64,000 nt of DNA from Gnetum montanum (Eukaryota; Streptophyta; Gnetopsida; Gnetales; Gnetaceae), in the NCBI GenBank assembly GCA_015680685.1, contig MNCI01011128.1, positions 716,308 to 780,307 of the forward strand, given 5' to 3'. A program made the position numbers and the translations under genes. The notes below the pieces were generated by a model that was not told where the DNA came from, did no database searches, and worked only from the letters and a program-made list of their open reading frames with translations. Position 1 is the stretch's first letter. Each line of letters begins with the position of its first letter. Positions 47,221-59,439 of this stretch are shown piece by piece.

Positions 47221-48185
47221 TAAGAAAATAATTAATCCAAGAATTCCTTTAATTTACTACAAATTGCTATAAATTCACCATGCAAGTCTCTACTCACCTT
47301 AGGTTCTAGAGTAAATTTGATATCTCAAGAAACATACAAGGTATGAAAGCTATCGCTCTTAAAGAACTGCAACACCAGGCTAAAGCTAGCAAATCAATCT
47401 GTCATCATTCCTTTGGGACAGATGGAAGATGTGGTGACTAGCATCAATAGGTGGTCTTATCTAGCATATTTCTTAGTGATCAATGTAAAGAATGATAATA
47501 AGGAATTTCCTATCGTTATGGGAAGAGCATGACTTAGCATAATAGATGCTAAGTTAGGAATGAGAGATTTATCTGTGGAAATATCCAAAGAAGATGCACA
47601 AGAAGCCATACATATGCAAAGAATTCCATGCATAACTGAAGATAATTAAGGGTTCCATTGTGAATTGAAAGTTCAAGAGGTCAACACCATCCTCACACCA
47701 ACCCATAAAAGATGTGAGAAACAAGTGTGTGTACAAGGAGGAACCAAGGCCACTAGACTAAAAGATACCTAGTGGTTAAAAACTAAGAACATAAAACTAT
47801 CCAAAACATGCATGGAACATTTTGACTCACTTATTAACTCCTACCCTAAGAAAATGACAAAAAATGAGAACTCATAAAGGATATTATAAAGTACAATCAT
47901 ACGCTAATGAATAATGGAAATGGAGAATTAAAATTTGAATTTAAGAATAAACAAGAAAGTATATTTGGACCTTTTGGAATGGAAAGGTCATCTAGCCCAA
48001 TAGAATATATATGTCCAAAAAACCAAAACTTGATTATCATTAATATTACATGGGATAATAAGCAAAAAACTAAATCACTAAGGATGATAAATGAGAAACC
48101 TAGAGTGTATGATCCAAGGGATCTAGGATTCATTTTTTGGACACTTGTCCATGAGTTTAGTTGTGGGGGAACTACCTTATCTTGA
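47221..48185 (+). pseudogene. Element IV gag-protease, C-terminal part
   Basis: Continues element IV ORF1 after element V. Protease landmarks: RWSYLAYFLVINV, PIVMGRA then LSIIDAKLGMRD (near 47450-47580). The last part, 47907-48185, is an open 92-aa frame ending YDPRDLGFIFWTL, then FSCGGTTLS and TGA, the same tail and stop position as in element V. Confidence 0.75.
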
Positions 48186-49690
48186 CTTAGAAATTAATCA
48201 ATGCTTTTTAACTTTTTTGTTTACAATTCTTTTTGGTTTATAATTTTTTTTATACTTTACAAATTTCTTACCAAGTTTTCATATTCTTTGGTATCTTTTC
48301 ATTCTTTTAAACTTTTTCATTCATCATTGGCTATTCTTTGATATTTTTCAAATTCTTTCTCTATTTTTCTATGATCTTTATTACCTATGTTGTACATATT
48401 TTTGTTGATTTTTCCAATGAAGTGTAAGGAATAAAGCAAGATGTAGTGCCAATAAGATGAATATTGCCCTATATTATCTAATCATAAAGGATTAATTACC
48501 TATACAACAAGACCACAACATACATGCACCAATTCCAATAATAAGAGGTTCTTACCATGGCCATAATGATATTATTTTTACAATATAAGTAAGAATAAAC
48601 CTGTGATCATTATGCTTGGACAGAAGAGTGCAATTGGGAATGACAAGAATGTGACATCAAAGGAACTTGTTGATTCTTTGGGAAAATTACTATGGGTACT
48701 ATGTTGTTGTTAAGGATGTATTACTTCCTTGTAGATCTAATGAAAAATGGAAGTAAGAGTACAATAAGTGCTATCTTACCATGTCACTGGAATGACATGT
48801 TACCCATGTTTGAAGGTAGTCCTCTGGTAAGGTTGACATAGATAAAAAATAAAATCCATGATAGAATAAATTTCTAGGGGTCCCATTGGAAAGGCATGTT
48901 ATCCATGCCTACAAGTAGGTGGCTTCTCAATAATTTCAAAAATAAAAAGTGCAATAAATAAACTCCTCCCTTGAACAACACACCAAGTGATCATACTCCT
49001 TACAATAGTGGTAGTATTTTGGTTGTGAATCCTAGGGATGAAACAATATGATGTCATTGAAAAGTGGTTTGGAATTGGTTTGAATCTTGGAAAATGATTA
49101 TTCTAACCATAGATTACACATAAGAATTCATTATGCCTATGGTATGATACCTCACATCCCAATTTCAAAAATCCCTTCTATAGTCCATCTCACCTCACTG
49201 TATATTTAATCATAACTTTATAGTTTTATATAATATAGTATTATTTTTTCCAATCTAGCAGTACTAACATATGTGTTTTTCTAGATAGGTATGTCTTACA
49301 TTCAACTCCTTAAGTACCTAAGGACACTGTTAAGTGTGATTATACAAGGGCACTACGGGTTGGAACTTGCTTTGGGGAGGACTTACTTGTATAACTCTTG
49401 TGTTTCATACTTGGAAAGTAATTTCACATCATCTTATGCCTTCTAAAATCATCAAGATTTAATAAATACTTCCCATATCATCTACTAATCTATCCATACA
49501 TCCAAAATTCTAAACCCATCTCCAATCTATTAAAAAAAACTTGTGTTGCCTAAGATTCCTTCTGTATGAACTTCGAATGCCAAATTCTTGAAAATAGTGC
49601 ATCATTAATGATCCAAGATCCTTTGGAAAAGCTTCACATCTTCCAAACATTCCAATTGATTCATTTTTCCTAGAAAATTCAATGAAAATT
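48186..49690 (+). other. Element IV spacer between ORF1 and internal block
   Basis: Collinear with the element V spacer. It contains a local duplication absent from V: ACTGGAATGACATGTTACCC at about 48788 and ATTGGAAAGGCATGTTATCC at about 48883. Confidence 0.55.
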
Positions 49691-49790
49691 TGAAATTTTT
49701 TCATGGTGACATTGTAGCTAGAACGTTGTAGCCCCTATGATATAATATCTACAATGTCGCACATATGAAAATAGTATCTATAGATGTAAG
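49690..49790 (+). promoter_or_regulatory. Internal U3-like block upstream of ORF2 (element IV)
   Basis: TGACATTGTAGCTAGAACG, TTGTAGCCCCTATGATATAA and CTACAATGTCGCA resemble the IV LTR U3. The TATA box is degraded (TATCTATAG, 49775-49783). The ORF2 ATG is 525 bp downstream. Confidence 0.5.
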
Positions 49791-50299
49791 AGTTAGTGAA
49801 ATTTTTTATTTCTCTCATTTGTAGCAAGAGAAGTTTTTATAGTTTTTTCTCAGAGCTCTTGCATACTAACTTCCCAAGGCTATAACTTTTCTCCCATAGG
49901 TGCAATTTTCAAAATTCTTGACCTCTATTGATCCTGGAGCACTCAACTTAGATGTGGGAGGGGGGGAATGCATCATGCTAACATCAGGAATTTTGAGCCA
50001 AAATGTTTCTAACTGAAAGATAGTATAAGGGTGAGTATAAGGAAACAATAAAGATATCATCATAAACTAATCAAACTTAGGTCAAATAACTTAATGAATT
50101 CTTTTAATGGATCATTCTAACCATGTTGAAGCATCATAAGTAAAGAAATAACAACTATGCTAGGTCATAGTGATTACAGAAATGACACCAAAGGGGTTTC
50201 ATTTTTGAAATTTTTCTAACTTTGTAATCATAATAAGATAAAGAACTATTAAGAAATGATTTAAACACTTTAGTAATTTCAAACCCTTATTGATTGTAG
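49791..50299 (+). other. Element IV ORF2 leader
   Basis: Non-coding T-rich leader ending TTGATTGTAG before ATGG, as in element V. Confidence 0.4.
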
Positions 50300-53054
50300 A
50301 TGGCCTTGAAGAGACCAACAACTAAAGGACCTTCTTAGCATGGGAGCAAAAGACAAAGAGGCCATGGAAGAGGCCAAGTGGAAGAGCAAATGCCCCAAGC
50401 AGAACTTGTAGAGCATGAGGCCCAATCATATAACATCCATCAACAAAATCCTATTACCAAGCACTTAGCTTAAGGAGAGGTAGATGTTATACCAACACTT
50501 GAATAAGAATAGTGCCTCATACTATCTCCGGAATACTTTTAGGCCATACAAGAAAAGTCCATCATGTCCACAGTCATTGTGGAATTGAACTTTGGTCCTT
50601 TCATGGAATTTTCTCCAAAAGTGATAAAGACACAAATCCAAGTATCTCTATTGTGGCCTACCTTATCCAACAGTGGCGAATGATGGAAGAAACCTACCAA
50701 TTTTTATAGAACAAATAAGTTGATGCAATAGTAAATATTAAAGAATTCTCTGTGCCATACTCAGTAGAGGCAATTGCAAAAGCCATTAACATCTTGAATG
50801 AAGGGGCAAATGTGACACAGATCTCAACAAAATCAAACAAGAACGCTAAAAGGTTGTGGTTACAAAGGGCATATGGAAAAGAAGACAAAGAGTATAGTGA
50901 GCTCATAGTCAAGGAGAAAATATATTTTAAGATTGGAACCTATCACTTGTTTCCAACCAAAAGGCTCAATAGAATATCTACATATGTAGCCAAAGGAAGT
51001 GTAATTCTGATGGGGAAATTCAATGCTAACATCACCTATCTATTCTTCCTCAAAATCCAAAGGTAATTTGAAGAGAATAAGGTAAGTAAAGTTACACTTT
51101 TATTTCCTTGCCTCATCAGAAAGTTGTGTTAACAAGCTAGAATCCTAGAATATACCAATGATGTCCCCAAGAATGTCCAAAATGCATCCTACATAGAAAT
51201 GTTCAAGTTGGTTCCACTAAAGAAAGATCAGCTAGAGAAGCCAATAGGCACAAAGGAAGTTATAGGTTCCACTCCTACCAGTAACATTCTCGCTACTAGT
51301 TAGTAGCAATAGGTAGGGCCTAGTAGCTAATCACAAGTTGAACAACAATAGCAACAACAACAATAAGAAGTACCATCATTAACTTAGGACTATAGATCAT
51401 CCATGAGCCATCTACAACAACTTGTAAAAATAATAGGTTGGGGAATAAGGGAGGGGGGCCAATCTGTATAAAGTTCGAAAGAGCTTCGTTAGGCCCACCA
51501 TATCCATAGACCCATCCAGTGGGCAAGTGTCACTCCAAATAGGAGGAGAGGATGATTAGGCATAGCAAATTTCTAGGAATGTTGCATCATTCCAAGTTAT
51601 GCTTGAAACTAGTGAAGGTCCATAGTTGTGATCATGTAATAGCAATATGAAACAAAAGCTATAGAGGTCATTACTAATCACATTAAGGAATCTTTCAATG
51701 TTCCTATTGTGGCATTAACCAATATCTCTAGAGCATGGGATGCCTCAATGCTTGTTAGAACCTTGATGATTGCTATCGAGCATGAAGATATTTTGGATAG
51801 ACTACTGTAAATGGGCCAAGCTATGCAAAATCTCTTTGATATCCCCAGCAATATCACTATAGTTTAGTTTGATCTGATAGCCACAAAGGGGAAGTTAATC
51901 ATGGTAGAAACTAGAGCTAAACATGTAGAATTAAGTGTAGTGACTACAAGAAAAGTTGGAGAATATAAGAGCTGAAAAGAAAGGCCTTGAATAGTTCATA
52001 GTGCCTGACCAACTAGAATAATTTAGAACTAATCATGTGAGGAATTTGTTGTTCAAAAAATGTAAATGAAAAAATATAAGGAGAAGGAACTATGGGATGC
52101 ATTTGTGGTAGAGGCCCAAACATATGCATATGCCAAAGCACTCACCACCTTATAGGAGGAGAATAAACAATTAACTACTAATAATGCTTGGTTGATAAAT
52201 AGGAGGAGAGCATCCAACAACTTCAAGAACAATTGATCATAGTCATCCAAGACATGATTTGCTTAGCTAGAGAGAACCAAAACCTATCAATGAAAGAAGT
52301 CTGTGCTATCCAACAGAAATTAGCACATGGCAGAACAAGGCCAAGAATTATGAACAAATCAAAGAGCACTTCAGAGACTAGGTGGGCATGTATAAAAATA
52401 TAAATAAAAAATAAATACATATGGCATAGTCTAGAATAAATTCTCTCTCTACCTAGAATCTAGACTTGCAACCCATCTTGGATAGCCTTATCCATGTTCA
52501 CCAGGTTGAGGTGAAGAACAAAGATCTATAGATAGAATAATCATAGAGTACATAGGGTTAGGGTATCTTTGATACACTAACTTGGCCATGTTAATGATAG
52601 GTAGGCCAAGTAACAAGCTAGGGAAATAGGTAATGACAGTTTATGCTATGTATGAGAAAGAGATTGCTAATAGAAATGATGCATTACAAAAGTTACATGT
52701 TGCCAACTCTAAGTTAGAAATTATCAAAGGTAGCTCCCATAGGAAAAATGATGTAGTAACAAACTTAGCAATCAAATGTCATATTATCAAGAACTCAAAA
52801 AGAAGACTAGAGCATTTGAAGAGAAGAGATGACAATTTGTAGCTTGGTACATAAAAGAAAATAAGATGTTTTTGTAACTAACATGCCCATGGGATGTACC
52901 TGCTTCATCCAACATTGCACAATAAGCATGGATGGTACATGACCTAAGGGTATAAGAAGAGAATATTTAGATGCTCCTAAATTGCTATTAGTTTTAGAAG
53001 CTTGATGATAAAGAGAAGAAGCTAATGGGAGAGCCTCCACAGCCTAGAACATGA
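50300..53054 (+). pseudogene. Element IV ORF2 (conserved domain plus coiled coil)
   Basis: Start ATGGCC at 50300; TGA stop 53052-53054. The longest intact frame (50752-51066) contains the conserved domain: SVEAIAKAINILNEGANV, ISTKSNKNAKRLWLQRAYG, EKIYFKIGTYHLFPTKRLN, ISTYVAKGSVILMGKFNANI. Coiled-coil-like helices follow, including 52633-52842. The tail ends EPPQPRT. It is the best-preserved copy of the N-terminal domain on the + strand. Confidence 0.75.
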
Positions 53055-53199
53055 TCTATATCAAGCTACTTCAAATTTTATTTTATTTTTTGATGTGTAA
53101 CTATGTAATTTTTGTAAAAACACCATTGTGGCATTCTAATTTATGTAAGTAGTTAGTAAGTCATGTCAAGTCAAATCTACCTCCCAATTTTGTAAGGGA
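53055..53199 (+). other. Element IV 3' UTR, polypurine tract missing
   Basis: Aligned with element V, about 50 bp including the GGGGATA tract are missing just before the LTR. Confidence 0.5.
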
Positions 53200-54083
53200 T
53201 GATATATCATAGATACAATATCATAACAAATCATTTGTTGCGATATCGATATCATGGATACAATGTTGTGATCCATGCTATGTCATCATTGGTATGATGT
53301 CTTGGGATAAGTGTAACCCTATAAATATTGACACTTAGGTGCATGATCAACAACTATTTCATTCCACCCTTAGTAGAACTCTTGAAATTTTTTTTTGTAG
53401 TTAGCGATAGAGTGAATGCTCGTAGTGTGATGTTTAGCAGCTATGCAGAATGTTCATTCAAGTGAAATGTACTTGGGAATAGTTCATGATTGGAAATAAA
53501 GATCAAGATTGCTTCTCATCATTACAAAATCCACTTAGTTTACTATTTTACTTAGAATAATTTTCATGTTTACTTAGTTAAATTTTTACATTTTCAAAGT
53601 ACTTTACTTTCTTTGTTCATTAGTAAAGTGGAATGAATACGACTAGTTTTGAGCACTTAGGTGTAATAATTTGGTAATCCCAATAGTGTTATTGCTTGGT
53701 TTACCAAGTAGCCTAATGCTTGGTAACCCAGTAATGATTACATGAGCCCAAGGCATTTACAGTAAACCAAGACCGAATGCTCATCGTTGTTGGCTAGAAT
53801 ACATTTACATTCTTGTCATTACTTAGACTTAGCATTTCACTTTATTTCCATTATGTTCATGCTTAGGAATAAAGTGAACCTAACAACATCACTTAGCATA
53901 CATCTCACTGCGAGTTAAACCATACACTTAGACTTCACTAACTCAAAGTGGGAAGATAGCAATCACGAACTTAACATCAATTACTAGCATAATTACATTG
54001 TGCATACATGGATTACAATCTAGTTGTGTAATAGAAATCATGACTTGTATGGTAGAGTGTTGGAATTGCTCCTTTGCTGATCA
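53200..54083 (+). repeat. 3' LTR of element IV
   Basis: From TGATATATC near 53200 to GCTGATCA at 54083; similar to 32306-33172. TATA box 53320-53327 (TATAAATA), AATAAAG near 53496. Confidence 0.75.
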
Positions 54084-55532
54084 CTTGGCCTATTTGTAGT
54101 AGTTAATCTAGGATGTCTTCATGTTCTTGTGGAGGCATGGATGTACTACCTATCATTTCAACATCTCTAGTTCTAGTAATATCTATAGATGAAATAATGA
54201 AAACATTGAATGATTTTTTAATGTAATCCATGATCACCTCTACTGCTCCTACTGCATCCTAGTATTGCATTATATTAACTATGGCTTCTATTGTCTCCAA
54301 TGAAAGATGTAGCATTTCCATAGATTTTTTAAGCCTAATCTTTATCTTATCCTACCTACAATGAGACTTGATCACTAGTCGGTCTTGTTGATACCACAAG
54401 CCTTACGAATTTATATCTAATTTTATATAGTGCAAAACCTTCCCTAGATTCCTAACTTATAGTTTTAGCAATTTGTTGTAGGTGGCTCATCAAAGTTTGA
54501 TAATCCTATTGTGTTGGTGGAGCACTTAACTCAAGTCTATCAACAACTGGAGTTAACCCACTGAGTCCTAATTGCTCTTGTCTAGTAGCTGGGATATTTC
54601 CTATAGGCATGGATCCTACTGCTTCTTTAGTGCTAGCTGGATTCTATAGCCGATCTTTCTTTGGAGGAACTGGTTTAGAAAACTTAGCATAATATGCATT
54701 CTGGGCCTTGCATAGGACATCATTTGTGTAACCCAAAATTTCTACTTGGTTGTAGAACCTTCTGATAATGCAAGGGAATGCCAAAGTAAGTTTCCCTATC
54801 TCCTTTTCTTTAAATCTTTTTTGAATTTCTAAGAACAAATATGAGTCATATTTGCATTAAATTTTCCTATGAGAATGACACTTCCTCTTGTAGCATAGGT
54901 GGAAATTTTGTTCAACCTATTAGTGGGAAAAATATGGTAGGTTCCAATCTTGAAACATATTTTCTTTTTAGTAGACAATCCACTATATTCTTTATCTATT
55001 GATCCATAAGATCTTTGTAGCCATAATTTCTTTACCTTAGTATTGGATCTTGTAGATATATATGCCATATTCACTCCAACATTAGGAATATTAAGTGCCT
55101 TTGCAATTTCCTTGACTAAATAAGACACTGTGATTCCTTCAATTTTTACTGTGGCATCATCCTATTTGATTTTCCAAAACTATTATACTTCTTCTAAATA
55201 CCATTCCCCAATACATGATAGAATTGACCACAAAGGAGAGCTTGGAGTTGTTCCCAGATGTTGGTAGGTGTGAACTCTGTGAATGATTTGAAATTGAGTT
55301 CCACAATAATGATGGACATGATTGATTTCTCCTAAATGTCCTAGAGACATTTAGTTGATAGTGTAAGACATTGTCCTTACTTTGGAGCTAGTTGTGCTTT
55401 AGACTTAGCTTGTGTAGAGTGTTATGCAATCGGTTTTTGTTGATGAATGTTGTAGGATTAAGCCTCCTACTTTGCTTGTGATGTCTGTTCTCTAGTTTAT
55501 CCCTACCTCATTGTGGATCTCTTACGAGCCAC
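54084..55532 (-). pseudogene. Fragment VII ORF2, N-terminal part
   Basis: The start codon position is GTG after TTTCAG (ATG in IV and V). The conserved domain is intact in 54829-55128: SYLVKEIAKALNIPNVGVNM, YISTRSNTKVKKLWLQRSYG, KKICFKIGTYHIFPTNRLN, ISTYATRGSVILIGKFNANM. The next frame (54644-54838) continues with LTLAFPCIIRRFYNQVEILG and VPPKKD after a small frameshift. The C-terminal half is lost at the boundary with element IV. Confidence 0.75.
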
Positions 55533-56057
55533 CTGAAATCACAAAGGATTTGTTTAAATTTCTAAAGGATTTCAAGTAATTCCCTAATTGTTCATAGTCC
55601 TCTCTCATGTTCTTGAATTTAATCAATATTTTATCCTTATTATTATTACTTATAGCTCTTATTATGATTGCAAAGTTAGAAAAATTTCAAAAAGAAACCC
55701 TTGTTAGTTGTACTTTTTAATTATTATGACCTCTCAGAATTGTTATTCTCTTATTTATTGTGTATTCAAATTGGTAATTAGGAGGTATTTTAAATTTTAT
55801 TAGTTCTTATTCTTACCCTTAATGTACTCTTCTGGTGTTAGAAAAAATTTTGCTCAAATTACCCAACATTGCACAATGCACTCCCCCATGGCTAAGTTGA
55901 TCGCTTTGGCATTAATAGGCTTCAAGAATCATGTAAATTGAATTTATAGTAAGGAAGTTATGGAGCTTGTAAGTTCATTCATTAGAGGGTTAGAAAAAAA
56001 ACATGAATTCCCCTTGCTTCAAATGTGGAAAATGAAAAATTTCCTAACTCACATGTG

Positions 56058-56180
56058 TATATATAGATGGTTTATATCAGATACATAATAGATATGAAAT
56101 CATAGCTATGACGTATTAGGGTCTAATACATTGTAGCTACAATGTCACTATCAAAAAATTTTGAAATTTGAGTAATTTTT
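56058..56180 (-). promoter_or_regulatory. Internal U3-like block with TATA box (fragment VII)
   Basis: Read on the - strand: CAAAATTTTTTGATAGTGAC, GTAGCTACAATGTAT, GTCATAGCTATGATTTCATA, ending CTATATATAC (TATA at 56065-56058). The start of ORF2 is 533 bp downstream. Same design and spacing as in elements V and IV. Confidence 0.6.
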
Positions 56181-56900
56181 GATGAAAAAATTGAGACAAA
56201 TGAATAGTTTGGAAGATGTAGAGGTGGTAGGAAGGGTGTTTGAACATAGATTATGCTCAAAATATGAAAATTTGGTAGAACAAGTATGTGAAAGAAGGAA
56301 TGATTGGAAAACTAAGTCAATGAGGTTTATAGGAGATGGTGGTAGGAATTTCCAAAAGTATGATTAGTTATGAGAATGTAGGAAAGTGAAAAATGATGGT
56401 TCAAATATTCCAGAGCCACAAGATGATGTGAAATTAGTCATTAGGTATGGGGCATAAGAGTTATACAAGTGGATCCTCCCCAAAGAAGGCTCTAGCCCTT
56501 AGTGCCCTTGTATAACCACACCTAAAAGTGTCCATAGGCACCTAAGGAGTTGAATGTAAAACATACTTGTCTTTGAAGAACACATGTTGGTATCACCCAA
56601 ATGAGAAAATAATAAGAAATTATTCAAAACCATTAATATATGACTATAGATAATAATGAGGTGAAATGGAAGTAGCAAGGAATTGTAGAAATTGGGATAT
56701 GAGACATCTTACATAGGCATAATGAATTCTTTGTGTGATATGTATTTAAGGTAATCATCAACCTTTCCATCTAGGATCCAAACTAAGTCCATACTACTTA
56801 CTAGTGACATCACATTGCATCATCCCAAAAATAGCAACCACAAGACTATCATAAATGTTGTAATCAAAAAAATTAATTGTTGGAAAATTGAGAGATCTAG

Positions 56901-59160
56901 CATAGCAGCCTCAATCCCAAATTCCTAAGGCCTCCAAAAAAAATGGGATTTAAGGTACCCTAGGTGGTTCAGTAGATCACCTAGGGGCTTACGGAATGCA
57001 AAAAAATGATGAAAATAACAAGAAAACAGATATGAAAATCAAAAGAAAAATATATTGCATACAAATGGAAATTTTGAAACTTTATTTAAACAAATAAAGA
57101 ATAATTTTAGAGATGTGTACAAGAGTTGCTTGTGAGATAGTAAAGAGGCATTCACTAAGGCAAAAATTTGGAGCTTGTTGAAGCCAATGTGATCTTCTTC
57201 ACGATTTGGGTGCCCAACCACTCCTGATGTTATCGAACCTCCTCTACTGAAACTTTATATCTACAACTTAGATCACTATTGGGGGTGAAAAAATAGAGAA
57301 ATTTGGCTACCAGATTGCTCCACGCTAGGGTTTGGGGATCCCAGAAATGTAGTGTTGACACTACAAATCTACAAGTCTCAAGGGGGTAGCAAAGGAGGTA
57401 ACAAGGTTGCAGGGGTTTCACATTGGGAGCCTTGAAGAAGTTACATTTCTGAAAGGTTGAAAGAGCTCTTGGAACCAAAATTACTCTTTTCTTGAAAATG
57501 CCAAAGTGTGAAACCTAAAACAGGTGTCAGAATTTTGGTTTTATAGGTTTTGGAACATGATTTTTATTGCAAGTTGGTTGAAAAATTGGCTGCAAATTAC
57601 TACAAATTTCTACCTCATACAAGTGAGATGGGTGCCCAAATTTTGGGGGTTATCATATATAGTAAGTGTCATCCCCCCATGGCCATTCCATTTACTATAA
57701 ATAGTAATGAAAGAACACCTTCTACACTAGAGGTAGATCTTTCACATTGATCCTTCTACCATTTTTGTCAAATTGGTTGGTCAACCTTGAAGTCATTAGA
57801 GTGCAAAAATATTGCTCATGTTGCTTCCATGTTGGGGACATGTAGTTTTCACACTAGGGGTGAAGCCTCCATGCTATGGGAAAACTATCATTCTGAGGGG
57901 GAAAGGTTTCCACACGATGCATGTAGTCTCTAAGCTAGGGGGAAAAGTTTCCACATTGAGGAGGAAACCCTCATCCCTCCACATTAGGGGTAGGTAAGAT
58001 CTACCCTCTTGTAGATGTTTCTAGCATAGAAAAGTATATACTCCCCCCCCCCCCCTTAATAAAAGCCATTGAATTGCCATTTTTGGCATTTCAAAAGTTA
58101 TTTTTGATGCTACCAAGCCTAAATATAGACACTAGGTGACCTTTTTTTTCACTTGGGAAAAGAGGCTTTGACCACTTATAAGACATTTCTTAGTCCCAAA
58201 AGTATGAAATATGTGAGATTTCCTCTTATGGATTACAATCTTCACATTTACAATGAAGTTTTGCCTCGAGTTTTATGGAGTGAAGGCTACATGATGAAAA
58301 ATTTTTACAACATGCAAATTTTTATGGTGTTTCAATGGTTCCTCTTTGTTGGTGTCTAGAGGATTGACCCAAGAGGCACCAAAAAAAAAATACAAAACAT
58401 CATTGTGGGTCCACCACCAATGTTCCTTTTCCATTCTTGATCTAGTTGTGTCGAACCATCTCAAAGAGTGCTTGTGATGATGGGATAAGACTATGATGAG
58501 ATGAAGATAATGGTTATTAGGGAAATGGTCATGAAGGCTAACAATGCATCCTAAATGTTGACATCATGGCTATAACATGGTATTAACATGCTTTGAAGTG
58601 TTGATCACTTGATAAATACGTTTGAAGATCCAATCACTTCACTCCAAGGTTACTTTGGCCATTAGGCTTTGAGGCTTCATTGGTCATTTGGCCCCTTGGT
58701 AATTTGCTTCCTCACTTTAATATTTACTTATTTTTATGGGGTGAAACCTTCATTGGGTTTCTTTGCCAAGGATGATTAGGTTTGGTTTTCTTGTTAAATG
58801 AGTTGCATTATATCCAATGGACTTGATTTTCCCATCAAAGCAAGATTTTTACTCTTGATAAAATTAGAATTTTTTCCATTGAATGAGTTGCATTACATTT
58901 AAGTGAACTTGAGGATGGAGCATGATGAAGAGATATCATATGGATATAGTGCATGAGTGGTAAACATAGGTCAACATTATTGCCCAAGACATGGAGGATT
59001 ATAATGAGGCTATGGGGTTGGGTTCAAGGAGTGGTGCAAGAGATAGGAAAATGGTACAAGCACTCTTAACAAGGCAAGACAAACTCACCAAATCTTGCAC
59101 ATCAAGGTCACATGATGACTTATTGTTGTAATGAGTTGCATCCTTGTAATGGCCTTAGGC
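56901..59160. other. Unassigned repeat DNA, possible LTR
   Basis: No gene recognised. A TATA-like CTATAAATAG at about 57695, a (C)13 run (58043-58055) and AATAAA near 58057 give LTR-like order on the + strand. Segments with CTCCATGCTA and TTTCCACATTGAGG (57850-57990) resemble 63420-63830. Short open frames (57230-57478 -, 58153-58359 +) have no recognisable motif. Edges not found. Confidence 0.35.
58043..58055. repeat. (C)13 homopolymer
   Basis: Uninterrupted C run. Confidence 0.9.
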
Positions 59161-59269
59161 TTCATCCTGTAAACATAACTTTAAGAAGATAAGAAAACCA
59201 AGAAAACAAAGCATGTTATAATGTTACAGTAAAGATAGGCTATATGATATGATAAAACCAAGCTACCTA

Positions 59270-59400
59270 GGCCATCAATCTTGCCAGTTTAAGGCCATGG
59301 TACTAGTCTAAGGCCCTAGCAAGCCATGGTGCCAGTTTAAGATCATAGCAGAGCATGTTACTAGTTTAAGGCCTCGATAGGCCATGGTAAGATAGGCTTG
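59270..59400 (-). repeat. GGCCTTAAACTGGCA repeats after the Tat/Ogre-like integrase
   Basis: On the - strand CCATGGCCTTAAACTGGCA and variants recur about four times. They lie downstream of integrase, the same side as the related repeats in element Y (17970-18490). Confidence 0.65.
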
Positions 59401-59439
59401 CTTATTGACGATCATTGGCTACATGTAATATGGCTTTAG

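Larger units (their letters stand above)
32306..54083 (+). mobile_element. Element IV: pol-less Athila-like element with ORF2
   Basis: 5' LTR 32306-33172, primer site, gag-protease (split by S and V), spacer, ORF2 50300-53054, 3' LTR about 53200-54083. Without solo LTR S and element V it is about 10.4 kb, close to element V (10.3 kb). No RT or integrase lies between ORF1 and ORF2. I did not find a matching target duplication, and the exact 5' edge is uncertain. Confidence 0.75.
54084..56900 (-). mobile_element. Fragment VII: inverted partial copy of the pol-less element (ORF2 and spacer)
   Basis: On the - strand: spacer (56900 to about 56180), internal U3-like block with TATATATA (56065-56058), leader, and ORF2 from 55532 down to 54084, where element IV abuts it. 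The upper boundary is approximate. Confidence 0.65.

Noticed and set aside
32301-54088. Target duplication for element IV
   Set aside because: GGGGT on the left and CTTGG on the right do not match; the 5' edge may be misplaced or one flank altered.
57230-57478. 82-aa - strand frame as a host gene
   Set aside because: No recognisable motif, no neighbours, and it lies in repeat-like DNA.
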